A stretch of 64,000 bases of DNA, taken from the NCBI RefSeq assembly GCF_035609205.1, contig NZ_CP141184.1, positions 3,908,501 through 3,972,500 on the forward strand, read 5' to 3'. Every line of letters begins with the position of its first letter. Positions within the stretch are counted from its first letter, which is position 1. Source of the stretch: Hymenobacter sp. GOD-10R. Lineage in GTDB: Bacteria > Bacteroidota > Bacteroidia > Cytophagales > Hymenobacteraceae. Positions 18,025 to 26,615 of this stretch are shown piece after piece. The notes under the pieces are model-generated. The model was not told where the DNA came from. It was given only the letters and a program-made list of their open reading frames with translations, and ran no database searches. Made by a program: the position numbers and the translations under genes.

Positions 18025-19674
18025 TTATGGGCGCTTGGCTAGAAAAAGACGAGTAAGTGCAGGCACATCGAGCACCAAACATACTTGACCACTCCCTAGC
18101 AACGTAACTCCCCCGAACAAATCAATTGTGTCCAGCGGCTTACTCATTGGTTTGATAACAATGGCTTGCTGGCGCAGAAAGCGGTCTACGATCAGGCCTA
18201 ACTTACGATTGTTGTAGTTCACAACGATGATATCCTGACGGCCGACTATATCAGAACGCAGGACGGGCAGCAGTGGCCCATCACCATTGTGCAGAAGTCG
18301 GCGCAAGCTTACGACGGGTACACGCTCTTCCTGAAGATCAGCAAGCAGCGTTCCGCCTACGACATGTAGCTGCTCCGGCCACAGCGACACCACCGAATCA
18401 GTGTGCATAAGCGGAATAGCATAGCTGCGCTCATCCAACTCAAAAAGCAAGGCTCCTTTTACGGCAATGGAAGTAGGCAGCACAAGTGTGAAGGTGGTAC
18501 CCTGCCCCAACGTGGAATCAACGCGCAACTGCCCACCAAGCGAATCAATAGCGAGCTTCACCACATCGAGGCCCACGCCACGCCCGGAAATTTCGGTTAC
18601 TTGCTGTGCCATCGAAAAACCAGGCTCGAACAAGAAGGCCCGTACCGCCGCGTCATCGAGCGTAGCCGCTACTTCCTTACCGACCAAGCCACGCTCTACC
18701 GCTTTACGCCGTACGCTAGCGATATTGATGCCCCGCCCATCATCGGCAACGTGGATCAAGACGTCGTCACGTTCTGTTTGGGCCGACATGGTAAGCTGCC
18801 CCACGGCTGGCTTACCAGCTTTCAGACGATCGGCTGGTTGCTCGATGCCATGTCCGATGGCATTGCGCACCAAGTGCAGGAGTGAATCCGTGATAATTTG
18901 CAGGATGTTGCGGTCGATCTGAATATCCTGTCCTACTAGCGTCAGCTCTACCTCTTTTTGCTCAGCAGCGGCAACGTCGCGTACTACACGAGGAAATTTA
19001 TTGAACAGCGAACCTACGTTTACTAAACGCGCGTCCATTACGCTGTACTGCAACTCGTCGGAGATGCGGAACAAATGAGCGGCTGTTGCTTGCAGGGCTG
19101 GGCTCCCAATCTCCTGGCTCAGCGTTAAAATTCGGTCCCGATCAATAATCAGCTCTCCTACCAGGTTCAGCAGGTGATCTAGCTTTTTGATTTGGATATA
19201 GACCAAATCGGATAGTTCTAGCTTCCGGTTCGCATCGTCGTCAGCTGCCGTTTCTGTATCTGGCAGTAGTGGCTCCTCCCCTTTCACTAGCCGGTCTAAG
19301 TTGTCGAGTAGCTCTTCAACGCCAGCGACAGACTCTGTTTCCTGCCCATCACCGACTGCCCGAATCAAATTACCTAGGGTGTCTACCCCAGTAAAGAGCA
19401 CGGGTACTACGGAACCGGTAAAGGTCTTTTCCTTGCTGCGGATCAAACCGAAGATGGTTTCCATGTGGTGAGCCACTTCACCAATCTGATTGTAACCCAT
19501 AGCCCGGGCATTCGACTTCAGATTGTGCATGAGCCGGAACAGCTCGTTGAGGGCAGGTTCATCAGTCGGCGTTTTTTCCAGCTCGCTGATGTGGCGGCTC
19601 ATGGCGTCGTAGTATTCGAGCGCCTCGGCCATGAAAATTTCCCGGTATTCTTGCTCCCGTGATTTCATCGGCAC
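18025..19674 (-). CDS. cheA: chemotaxis-type histidine kinase CheA, without P2 domain
   Basis: CheA passes phosphate from ATP to CheY and CheB under receptor control. The domains are: P1 HPt with phospho-acceptor H50 (FRLMHNLKSNARAMG); an acidic linker at about 110-150 that is too short for a P2 domain; P3 dimerisation at about 155-240; P4 ATPase at about 245-400 with N box LVRNAIGHGIE (N271), G1 DDGRG (311-315) and G2 GRGVGLD (364-370); and a P5 CheW-like domain to the end. The usual aspartate of the N box (RNxxDHG) is glycine 274 here. The 549-residue length is short for CheA because P2 is missing. Its start overlaps the cheB end by 10 nt. Confidence 0.93.
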   Translation of the reverse strand: MPMKSREQEYREIFMAEALEYYDAMSRHISELEKTPTDEPALNELFRLMHNLKSNARAMGYNQIGEVAHHMETIFGLIRSKEKTFTGSVVPVLFTGVDTLGNLIRAVGDGQETESVAGVEELLDNLDRLVKGEEPLLPDTETAADDDANRKLELSDLVYIQIKKLDHLLNLVGELIIDRDRILTLSQEIGSPALQATAAHLFRISDELQYSVMDARLVNVGSLFNKFPRVVRDVAAAEQKEVELTLVGQDIQIDRNILQIITDSLLHLVRNAIGHGIEQPADRLKAGKPAVGQLTMSAQTERDDVLIHVADDGRGINIASVRRKAVERGLVGKEVAATLDDAAVRAFLFEPGFSMAQQVTEISGRGVGLDVVKLAIDSLGGQLRVDSTLGQGTTFTLVLPTSIAVKGALLFELDERSYAIPLMHTDSVVSLWPEQLHVVGGTLLADLQEERVPVVSLRRLLHNGDGPLLPVLRSDIVGRQDIIVVNYNNRKLGLIVDRFLRQQAIVIKPMSKPLDTIDLFGGVTLLGSGQVCLVLDVPALTRLFLAKRP

Positions 19675-20750
19675 ACGGTCTGAGCGGCGGACACTATAGG
19701 TAAACGCTGGCTGGAGTCTGCCTTTGTTATAGTGGTATTATTGATACAAGCTGCTAGGTCACGCAACGGAAGTATTTCATTAGCCCAACCAGCTCGAATT
19801 ACTGAATTGGGCATACTGAATACTTCCGAGGAAGCTTTATCCTGCACAATCACTACGCCACCACGCTTGCGAATCGCCTGTGCGCCTAAGGTGCCATCAT
19901 GGCCTAATCCGGTCAGTATTGCTCCTAGCACCCGTAGACCAGCTACTTGCACAGCCGAACACATAAGCAGGTCAATAGACGGTTCGTCAAAGCTAGGGCT
20001 AGGTTCAGGCGTTGCAACAAGCTTCCAGATTGGCCAAGCTCCTGCATGACCAGCTTGCACCACCATATTGCATTCGCCCGGCACGACCGTAATTTTTCCA
20101 GCTTCTAGGATGCTTTCTGTTTCCGCTATTTCTACGGGCAACAACGTAGAACGTCGTAGTCGGGCTACGAAGGCAGGGGTAAAATGAGCTGGCAGGTGAA
20201 CAGCAACGACAAGTGCCCAGCTAAGCCCTATTTTTAGACCCTTGACCAATTCCTCTACTGCCCTCACTCCCCCCGTTGAGGCACCAATTACAACAATGCC
20301 ACGCGGTAAGGCAAGTGTTCTGGTATGAGCTGGCAGTGTGCGCTTGCTTGCTGGTAAGAGTGGCGGTTGTAACGCCCGAACCTTGTGCAAAACATCTTCC
20401 TGCCATCTTTCCACCGCTGCATTCTCTCCTAATGGCAACGGACCAATGGAATTGCGCACACCCCAGCGAGATGTTTGCTGCAGTATACCCTGTAACAACG
20501 GCGTGCTAGCATAGAGCAGCACCGGCACCGGGTATTGCCGCGCCAATGCTTCGAGCGCAGAAATATGGCTATCAGCCACAATCACCACGTCTGGGCGAAG
20601 GCGACGCGCTTGCATACCTAGCTCCTCCGAGTCAGAGCCGGCATTCACTACCCGTAAATCGGGCTGCTTCTGCACCAAACGGGTCAGCGTAAGTCGGACC
20701 TGAATAGGCAGATTGCCAAGTAGTATAGTAAAAGGAGTTAAGGTTTGCAC
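19665..20750 (-). CDS. cheB: CheB methylesterase with degenerate receiver domain
   Basis: CheB removes methyl groups from, or deamidates, receptor glutamyl sites. The C-terminal esterase domain is intact, with S158 in GASTGG, H185 in VVAVHLP and D285 in TGLGHDG. The N-terminal ~120 residues have receiver-like length and pattern but lack the usual acidic pair (LLGNLP instead of VDDS), have no clear phospho-acceptor (RPDVVIVADSHIS) and lack the conserved KP lysine. Phosphorylation control is therefore probably lost. It overlaps cheA by 10 nt, and no cheR lies in the window. Confidence 0.92.
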   Translation of the reverse strand: MQTLTPFTILLGNLPIQVRLTLTRLVQKQPDLRVVNAGSDSEELGMQARRLRPDVVIVADSHISALEALARQYPVPVLLYASTPLLQGILQQTSRWGVRNSIGPLPLGENAAVERWQEDVLHKVRALQPPLLPASKRTLPAHTRTLALPRGIVVIGASTGGVRAVEELVKGLKIGLSWALVVAVHLPAHFTPAFVARLRRSTLLPVEIAETESILEAGKITVVPGECNMVVQAGHAGAWPIWKLVATPEPSPSFDEPSIDLLMCSAVQVAGLRVLGAILTGLGHDGTLGAQAIRKRGGVVIVQDKASSEVFSMPNSVIRAGWANEILPLRDLAACINNTTITKADSSQRLPIVSAAQTVCR

Positions 20751-20825
20751 GAGGTAGAAAACGCAAGATTGGCCCGTTCCAGATAGAAGGTGCTCTTCTC
20801 GCTGTGAACAAGGCCAAGATCGAAC

Positions 20826-21209
20826 CTAGGCCTCCGTTGAAGCGGGGCCTTGTAGAGCGTCCCCTACAATTTCAAGTACTTTCTCTTCGGAGAAAGGCTT
20901 GACAATGTAGGCCGTAGCACCGCTCTCAAGGGCCTCATTTACAATCACCTCTTGTCCCACGGCACTACACATAACCACTTTCACATCAGGTTGCTCTTGC
21001 CGGATGCCCTTTAGCACGTCTAGGCCTGTGTTGTCGGGCAGGATAACGTCGAGCGTAATTAAGTCAGGAGTTGTTTGCAAAGCTAGCTCCAGGGCTTGTT
21101 GGCCGTTAGCAGCTTCGCCCACTACTTCGTAGCCGGCATCCGTAAGCATGTTCTTAAGCATCGTGCGCATGTAAAAGGAATCATCCACGATGAGAATGCG
21201 GTTTTTCAT
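20826..21209 (-). CDS. cheY: CheY-type single-domain response regulator
   Basis: This 127-residue receiver has all key residues: acidic pair D9/D10 (IVDDSFYMR), phospho-acceptor D54 (ITLDVILP), S82 (VMCSAVG) and K104 (IVKPFS). It is the probable output of the CheA kinase encoded two genes downstream. With no flagellar genes present, the target could be gliding machinery, pili or gene expression. It lies between cheW (44 nt) and cheB (75 nt). Confidence 0.95.
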   Translation of the reverse strand: MKNRILIVDDSFYMRTMLKNMLTDAGYEVVGEAANGQQALELALQTTPDLITLDVILPDNTGLDVLKGIRQEQPDVKVVMCSAVGQEVIVNEALESGATAYIVKPFSEEKVLEIVGDALQGPASTEA

Positions 21210-21253
21210 AAAATTAACTTAGTGAAGCAGATTTGAGGGAACGAGAAGCTGAA

Positions 21254-21802
21254 CTAGGGCTTTGTACGCACCGAGGCAGGTGAAGATTCCGATTTGGGTT
21301 GCAGCTGCATAATTTCCGAAGGAGTCAGCAGCTTGAGCATGTCCAACACCACAATAATACGGCCTTCTACCTTGGCTATTCCTTCAATATACTTGTCTTG
21401 AATGTTGATGTCTTGAATGAATTCTGGAGCTTTCTCAATGATGGAGATGGGAATCGACAACGGCTGCGGCACTTCTCGCACCACAATACCGATTGTATAA
21501 TCCTTCGCCTCAATGGCTAGCGTATAACTCACACTAGGCAGCGGCTCCCCCCCTGGACGCAAGTTGAAGCGTTCTTCCAAGTCTATGACGGCAATAATAT
21601 CGCCGCGCAAGTTGGCTATGCCTTTCACAAAAGCTGGGGTCTTTGGCATCCGCGCGATTTCTGGGGTTATCGTAACCTCCTTTACCTGCTCAATCCGAAT
21701 ACCATACTCTTCTTCGCCTAAGCGAAAGATGATCAGCTGAATGATGGGCTCCTGTTTGCTAACTTTTCTATCGCTTGTTCCTTCTAATTCAGGCATTACC
21801 AA
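21254..21802 (-). CDS. cheW: CheW coupling protein
   Basis: CheW links receptor tips to CheA. The 182-residue protein has one CheW/SH3-like domain (IFRLGEEEYGIRIEQVKEV near residue 25, then GIANLRGDIIAVIDLEERF near 65 and VEGRIIVVLDMLKLL near 145). N- and C-terminal extensions are poorly conserved. It sits 75 nt after the receptor gene and is the only CheW in the window. Confidence 0.94.
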   Translation of the reverse strand: MVMPELEGTSDRKVSKQEPIIQLIIFRLGEEEYGIRIEQVKEVTITPEIARMPKTPAFVKGIANLRGDIIAVIDLEERFNLRPGGEPLPSVSYTLAIEAKDYTIGIVVREVPQPLSIPISIIEKAPEFIQDINIQDKYIEGIAKVEGRIIVVLDMLKLLTPSEIMQLQPKSESSPASVRTKP

Positions 21803-21877
21803 AGCAATTTAGAGGAAGAAGCAATAGCTATGACGGCGCACATGCCTTGCTTCTTCCTCGTAATACAATACCAGTAC

Positions 21878-24800
21878 TTACTTGTTCTTCGCTTTAGCTC
21901 GGGCACGTGGGGCCGCCTGCTCTTTTGCTTGTGGTTCTGCTGGCTTAGGCTCGGCTGGCGTGCCACGCCGTGGTGGCGCTTTGCGCGCAGGCTTGCCATT
22001 GGCTGCTGTGTCGGTATTTGCCGTGCCATTTTCGGAAGGAGCACTAGCTAGCTTTTTCGGCAACTGCCTAGCACTAGCAGCCGGTGCACTTGCCTGTTTG
22101 CTAGCAGGCATTCGACGTATAGTTCGCTCTGCAGGCAGCGCCGGCTCGTTCCGACGATTCAATAAATGCCGTAGGCTGAGACGTGGCTGCGGTTCTGGCT
22201 CGGGCTCTGGCTCCTCTTCCATCAACTGGAAGGCGGAAAGGCCTTCTTGCAAGTCGTCGGCAATATCAGTGAGGCGCTGGCTCGATACGGTCAGTTCTTG
22301 CATGGAGCTGGAGAGTTGCTTAGCGGTGCTCGCAACCTGCTGCGTGCCAGAAGCCGTTTGTTCGGCAATAGCTACGACTTCCTCAACGTACTTCACTACG
22401 TCGCTGATGCTAGTTTTCTGCACTTCTGTAGCCGTGAGAATGTCGCGCGACGTGCGCAGTGTTTCACCACTGCTGGTGGCAATATTCTTAAAGGCAGAGC
22501 TAGCTTCAAAGGTGGCATTCTTACCTTTCAACACGCGCCCTTCCATGGTTGAAATGGCAGTAGCTGCTGAGGTAGTGTCTTTGCGAACGTCCTCTACCAA
22601 CGTGGCAATTTCGTTGGCTGATTTGCGCGAGCCTTCTGCAAGCTTCCGGATTTCTTCTGCTACTACAGCGAAGCCACGACCTGCTTCACCCGCACGTGCT
22701 GCCTCAATGGCGGCGTTCAATGCTAGCAGGTTGGTTTGGGAAGCAATATCAGTAATTACGCCAAGCGACTTGCTGATTTCCTGTGAACGAGTGCTTAGCA
22801 CTTCAATGGTTTTGGAGGTTTGAGAAGCCGCACTGGAAATTTCTTCCATGTTCTTCACCACTTCTGCCACCGTCTTCAGACCTAGCTGCGAAGTTTGCTC
22901 ACCTAGGATAGCCGATTTGTTTACAATATCTGCTTTGCCGGCCGTCTCTTTGGTGGCTTGCATAATCTCTTCAATGAGCTTGAAGGCTTGGTCCGTTTTG
23001 AGTGCTTGGTTCTGCGCACCCTCGGCCATTTGCTGCATTGCCAAGGCTACGTCTACCGTTACACGGCTCATCTCCTGCCCCTTACCTACCATCTCTTCCG
23101 AAGAAGCGCCTACCACCTGCGACGAGTCGTTGATTTCGCCTAGTAGGGCATTTAGGTTGTCGACAGCTAGGTTCAGAGCGCTCGACATGGCTTCAATATC
23201 GCCAGCCGTGGCGACGTCTACACGCTGCATTAGGTCACCTTCCGAAATAGCTCGTACTACCCGGCTAACTTCCAGTACGGGTGAAGCTATCGATTCCAGA
23301 AGCTCATTAAGTGTGTCTACCAGTTCCTTCCAAGAGCCACTTACCCCACCTACCGTGGCCCGTTCGGTTAGCTTTCCTTCTACCCCTGCAACTTTCGCCA
23401 CGCGGCTAACTTCTACAGCCAAGCGATTTAGGTCGTCCACCATTCGGTTGATGGTATCGGCTAGCTCGGCTACTTCCCCTCTTGCTTCTAGCTGTAACTT
23501 CTGCGTCAAGTCGCCTTGGGACACTGCCGTTACAATCTTGACGATACCGCGTACTTGGGTGGTAAGGTTGGCCGCCATCGTGTTTACGTTGTCGGTCAAT
23601 GCCTTCCAGATTCCGCTTACATTCGGCACGTTGGCCTGACCACCTAGGCGACCTTCCGTACCTACTTCCAACGACACGCGCGTTACCTCGCCGGCAAAGA
23701 TGTTCAGCGAGTCCACCATGCCGTTGATGTTGTCTTTTAGGTCGAGTAATTCGCCTTTTACATCGACTGATACTTTTTGGCTTAGGTCGCCGCGTGCTAC
23801 AGCCGTGGTCACATTGGCAATGTCTCGCACTTGGCTGGTCAAGCTAGCCGCCATGGTATTCACATTGTCGGTTAGGTCTTTCCACGTTCCCCGTACGTTG
23901 GGCACATTGGCTTGACCACCGAGTCTTCCCTCAGTTCCTACCTCACGAGCTACGCGGGTTACCTCGTCGCCGAACGTATTCAGCGAGTCCACCATCTGGT
24001 TCAGGTTCTCTTTAAGCTGTAAGAGTTCGCCGCGTACGTTTACCGTTACCTTCTGGCTCAAGTCGCCGCGCGCTACAGCAGTAGCTACATTGGCAATATC
24101 TCGTACCTGACTCGTCAGGTTCGAAGCCATATTATTTACGTTGTCAGTCAGATCTTTCCATGTGCCGCTCACGCTAGGTACATTGGCTTGTCCGCCCAGA
24201 ATACCTTCGGTGCCTACTTCCCGTGCTACGCGTGTTACCTCACCAGCGAAGATGTTGAGCGAGTCCACCATCTGATTCAGAATGTTCTTCAGGTCGAGGA
24301 TTTCGCCTTTCACATCCACAGTCATCTTCTGGGTCAGGTCACCCTTGGCTACGGCGGTAGCTACGTTGGCGATGTCGCGCACCTGACTCGTCAAGTTCGA
24401 GGCCATGAAGTTCACGTTGTCAGTGAGTTCCTTCCACGTACCACCAACTCGAGGTACGAGTGCTTGGCCGCCGAGCTTACCCTCAGTACCTACTTCGCGG
24501 GATACGCGCGTTACTTCATCACTAAATATGTTGAGCGAGTCCACCATCTGGTTAAGGATGCCTTTGAGTTCCAGGATTTCGCCTTTCACATCCACGGTCA
24601 TCTTCTGGGTCAAGTCACCTTTGGCCACAGCAGTAGCTACGTTGGCAATGTCGCGCACCTGGCTCGTCAGGTTCGACGCCATGTAGTTCACGTTGTCGGT
24701 GAGCTCCTTCCACACGCCGGCCACATTGGGCACGAGTGCTTGACCACCTAGCTTACCTTCGGTGCCTACTTCTTGGGCTACGCGCGTTACTTCGCCAGCA

Positions 24801-26242
24801 AACAGGTTCAACGAGTCCACCATCTGGTTCAGGTTCTGCTTCAGCTGCAGCAGCTCCCCTTTTAGATCAACGGTTACTTTCTGGGTCAAGTCACCTTTCG
24901 CTACGGCCGTGGCTACGTTGGCGATGTCACGCACCTGGCTCGTCAGGTTCGACGCCATGTAGTTCACGTTGTCGGTGAGTTGTTTCCAAACACCGCTCAC
25001 ATTGGGCACGAGTGCCTGGCCACCTAGCTTACCCTCGGTACCTACTTCCTGCGCCACGCGCGTTACTTCGCCAGCGAAGATGTTGAGCGAGTCCACCATC
25101 TGATTCAGAATGTTCTTCAGGTCGAGGATTTCGCCTTTCACATTTACTGTCATCTTCTGGGTCAGGTCACCCTTGGCTACGGCGGTAGCTACGTTGGCAA
25201 TGTCCCGAACTTGACTCGTCAAGTTCGACGCCATATTATTTACGTTGTCGGTCAGGTCTTTCCAGACACCACTCACGTTAGGCACGAGTGCTTGGCCGCC
25301 GAGCTTACCTTCGGTGCCTACTTCTTGGGCTACACGCGTTACCTCGCCAGCAAACAAGTTGAGCGAGTCCACCATCTGGTTCAGGTTCTGCTTCAGCTGC
25401 AGCAGTTCCCCTTTCACATCGACCGTAATCTTCTGGCTCAGGTCGCCCTTAGCTACGGCCGTGGCTACATTGGCAATGTCGCGCACCTGACTCGTCAGGT
25501 TCGAGGCCATTGTATTTACGTTGTCAGTAAGTTGTTTCCACACGCCACCAACATTCGGTACCGACGCCTGTCCACCGAGCTTGCCTTCGGTGCCTACCTC
25601 TTGCGCTACACGGGTTACCTCGCCGGCAAACAGATTTAGGTTGTCAATCGTCTTGTTGATGGTTTCGGCCATCACTTTGAAGTCACCCGACACAGGTATC
25701 TGGAAAGTCTCATCCAGGTTACCCTTCGAGATATTCTTGAGCACCTTCCCTACTTCGAGTACCGGAACAGCAATACTGTCTACTAATCCGTTGATATTAT
25801 TAATCATGTCGCGCCAGAACCCGGCCGCATTCTCGGCCGAGGCGCGCGCTTTTAGATTCCCTTCTACCCCGGCGACCTTCGAAATGCGCGAAACTTCACC
25901 GCCTACTCCCCCGATCATTTCGACCATTGAGTTGTAAGCCTCTGCAATTTCAGCGAAGATGTCATCATCCTGCTTGGTTAGCCGAACAGATACATCACCT
26001 TTCTTAAAAGCATCCAGAGCATAGAGTACTCGATTCAGCTGCTCATTTATATAATCAGGGCTCTGCGTGCGAGACGTTGCACCTGCGTTTCCCCGACGGC
26101 GAGTCAGGTGGTTCGACGTACGTTCTCCATTCACTTTTGTCCCGTTGGCAGAAGCCAATGGGGTAAGTTCCGGCGTGTTTTCCGGCGTAGCTGAAGGAAC
26201 GTCTGCGGAAGAAGTAGGTCGAGTATTCTTACCTGAAGCCAT
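21878..26242 (-). CDS. soluble methyl-accepting protein with about 21 tandem HAMP-like units
   Basis: This 1454-residue receptor has no membrane segment or periplasmic domain, so it should be cytosolic. Residues 1-70 are low complexity. From about 70 to 1050 there are ten double-HAMP units of about 92 residues plus one final single HAMP. Units 2-8 are nearly identical, with the a-type core [13 protein letters not shown] and the b-type core [17 protein letters not shown]. The methyl-accepting signalling hairpin follows ([20 protein letters not shown] near 1180). After an acidic EPEPEPQP stretch comes a basic Ala/Pro/Lys/Arg tail of about 85 residues ending ARAKAKNK. There is no CheR-tethering pentapeptide. 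The repeats resemble those of fungal Nik1-class osmosensors. It heads the che operon. Confidence 0.93.
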   Translation of the reverse strand: MASGKNTRPTSSADVPSATPENTPELTPLASANGTKVNGERTSNHLTRRRGNAGATSRTQSPDYINEQLNRVLYALDAFKKGDVSVRLTKQDDDIFAEIAEAYNSMVEMIGGVGGEVSRISKVAGVEGNLKARASAENAAGFWRDMINNINGLVDSIAVPVLEVGKVLKNISKGNLDETFQIPVSGDFKVMAETINKTIDNLNLFAGEVTRVAQEVGTEGKLGGQASVPNVGGVWKQLTDNVNTMASNLTSQVRDIANVATAVAKGDLSQKITVDVKGELLQLKQNLNQMVDSLNLFAGEVTRVAQEVGTEGKLGGQALVPNVSGVWKDLTDNVNNMASNLTSQVRDIANVATAVAKGDLTQKMTVNVKGEILDLKNILNQMVDSLNIFAGEVTRVAQEVGTEGKLGGQALVPNVSGVWKQLTDNVNYMASNLTSQVRDIANVATAVAKGDLTQKVTVDLKGELLQLKQNLNQMVDSLNLFAGEVTRVAQEVGTEGKLGGQALVPNVAGVWKELTDNVNYMASNLTSQVRDIANVATAVAKGDLTQKMTVDVKGEILELKGILNQMVDSLNIFSDEVTRVSREVGTEGKLGGQALVPRVGGTWKELTDNVNFMASNLTSQVRDIANVATAVAKGDLTQKMTVDVKGEILDLKNILNQMVDSLNIFAGEVTRVAREVGTEGILGGQANVPSVSGTWKDLTDNVNNMASNLTSQVRDIANVATAVARGDLSQKVTVNVRGELLQLKENLNQMVDSLNTFGDEVTRVAREVGTEGRLGGQANVPNVRGTWKDLTDNVNTMAASLTSQVRDIANVTTAVARGDLSQKVSVDVKGELLDLKDNINGMVDSLNIFAGEVTRVSLEVGTEGRLGGQANVPNVSGIWKALTDNVNTMAANLTTQVRGIVKIVTAVSQGDLTQKLQLEARGEVAELADTINRMVDDLNRLAVEVSRVAKVAGVEGKLTERATVGGVSGSWKELVDTLNELLESIASPVLEVSRVVRAISEGDLMQRVDVATAGDIEAMSSALNLAVDNLNALLGEINDSSQVVGASSEEMVGKGQEMSRVTVDVALAMQQMAEGAQNQALKTDQAFKLIEEIMQATKETAGKADIVNKSAILGEQTSQLGLKTVAEVVKNMEEISSAASQTSKTIEVLSTRSQEISKSLGVITDIASQTNLLALNAAIEAARAGEAGRGFAVVAEEIRKLAEGSRKSANEIATLVEDVRKDTTSAATAISTMEGRVLKGKNATFEASSAFKNIATSSGETLRTSRDILTATEVQKTSISDVVKYVEEVVAIAEQTASGTQQVASTAKQLSSSMQELTVSSQRLTDIADDLQEGLSAFQLMEEEPEPEPEPQPRLSLRHLLNRRNEPALPAERTIRRMPASKQASAPAASARQLPKKLASAPSENGTANTDTAANGKPARKAPPRRGTPAEPKPAEPQAKEQAAPRARAKAKNK
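23580..25640 (-). repeat. tandem ~276-bp coding repeats inside the poly-HAMP receptor gene
   Basis: The DNA encoding units 1-8 repeats with a period of about 276 bp (92 codons). Landmark sequences such as GTTCGACGCCAT, TACGTTGGC and GAGCGAGTCCACCAT recur in each unit. The units alternate between two subtypes (KGEILxLKxILNQ and [13 protein letters not shown]). The array is long and similar enough for recombination between copies. Confidence 0.85.
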
Positions 26243-26615
26243 ATGAACGGGGAGATTGCAGCGCCTAATTAAAGAAAGGCTAACTTAATCTTGGCGGAAT
26301 GAGTGAGCCAATAGTCAGACTGGCAAAGGTAATAACTACGCCACTGTCTTCCCACTAGAATCGGGGCTTCCGTGCAGGATTTTACGAAGTAATACTTCTC
26401 CAAAAGCGAGGTTTGTGAACCTCTCAGCCCAAGCACCGTGTTAAAACAAAACGAGATAAGGTGCTCGCCACGAATGCGACCGGCTAGGTTATTGCTTGTG
26501 TATTCGTAGAGCTACACCGGATTATTCCAGCATCTTTGCGGCAAAATTCAACTTTTGTTTTTCATCTGCCGTTCTCTATTCACAACCGCATTCCCTCCTG
26601 CACTAGTACCCTTTT
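26243..26615. other. divergent control region between the che operon and topA
   Basis: This 373-nt spacer holds the promoter of the che operon (element at 26324-26331). For topA there is only a near match, CATCTTTG around 26530, which differs from TAnnTTTG at one base. I see no operator repeats or riboswitch-like structure. Confidence 0.5.
26324..26331 (-). promoter_or_regulatory. candidate -7 element of the chemosensory operon
   Basis: On the minus strand this reads TACCTTTG, an exact TAnnTTTG match about 80 nt before the receptor ATG. No TTG is present at 19-21 nt upstream. Confidence 0.5.

Noticed and set aside
18403..18922. Overlapping + strand frames of 160 and 151 codons opposite cheA
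   Set aside because: They are shadows of a well-conserved kinase domain and show no independent family signal.
21882..23639. Long open frames on the + strand (313 and 263 codons) opposite the receptor gene
   Set aside because: They mirror the repetitive HAMP and signalling coding sequence of the minus strand, are Ser/Thr/Ala rich with no family resemblance, and have no promoter. The minus-strand protein is unmistakable.
23580..25640. Regular repeats suggestive of a CRISPR or satellite array
   Set aside because: The period is ~276 bp, in frame, and each unit encodes a double HAMP. There are no short repeats with unique spacers.
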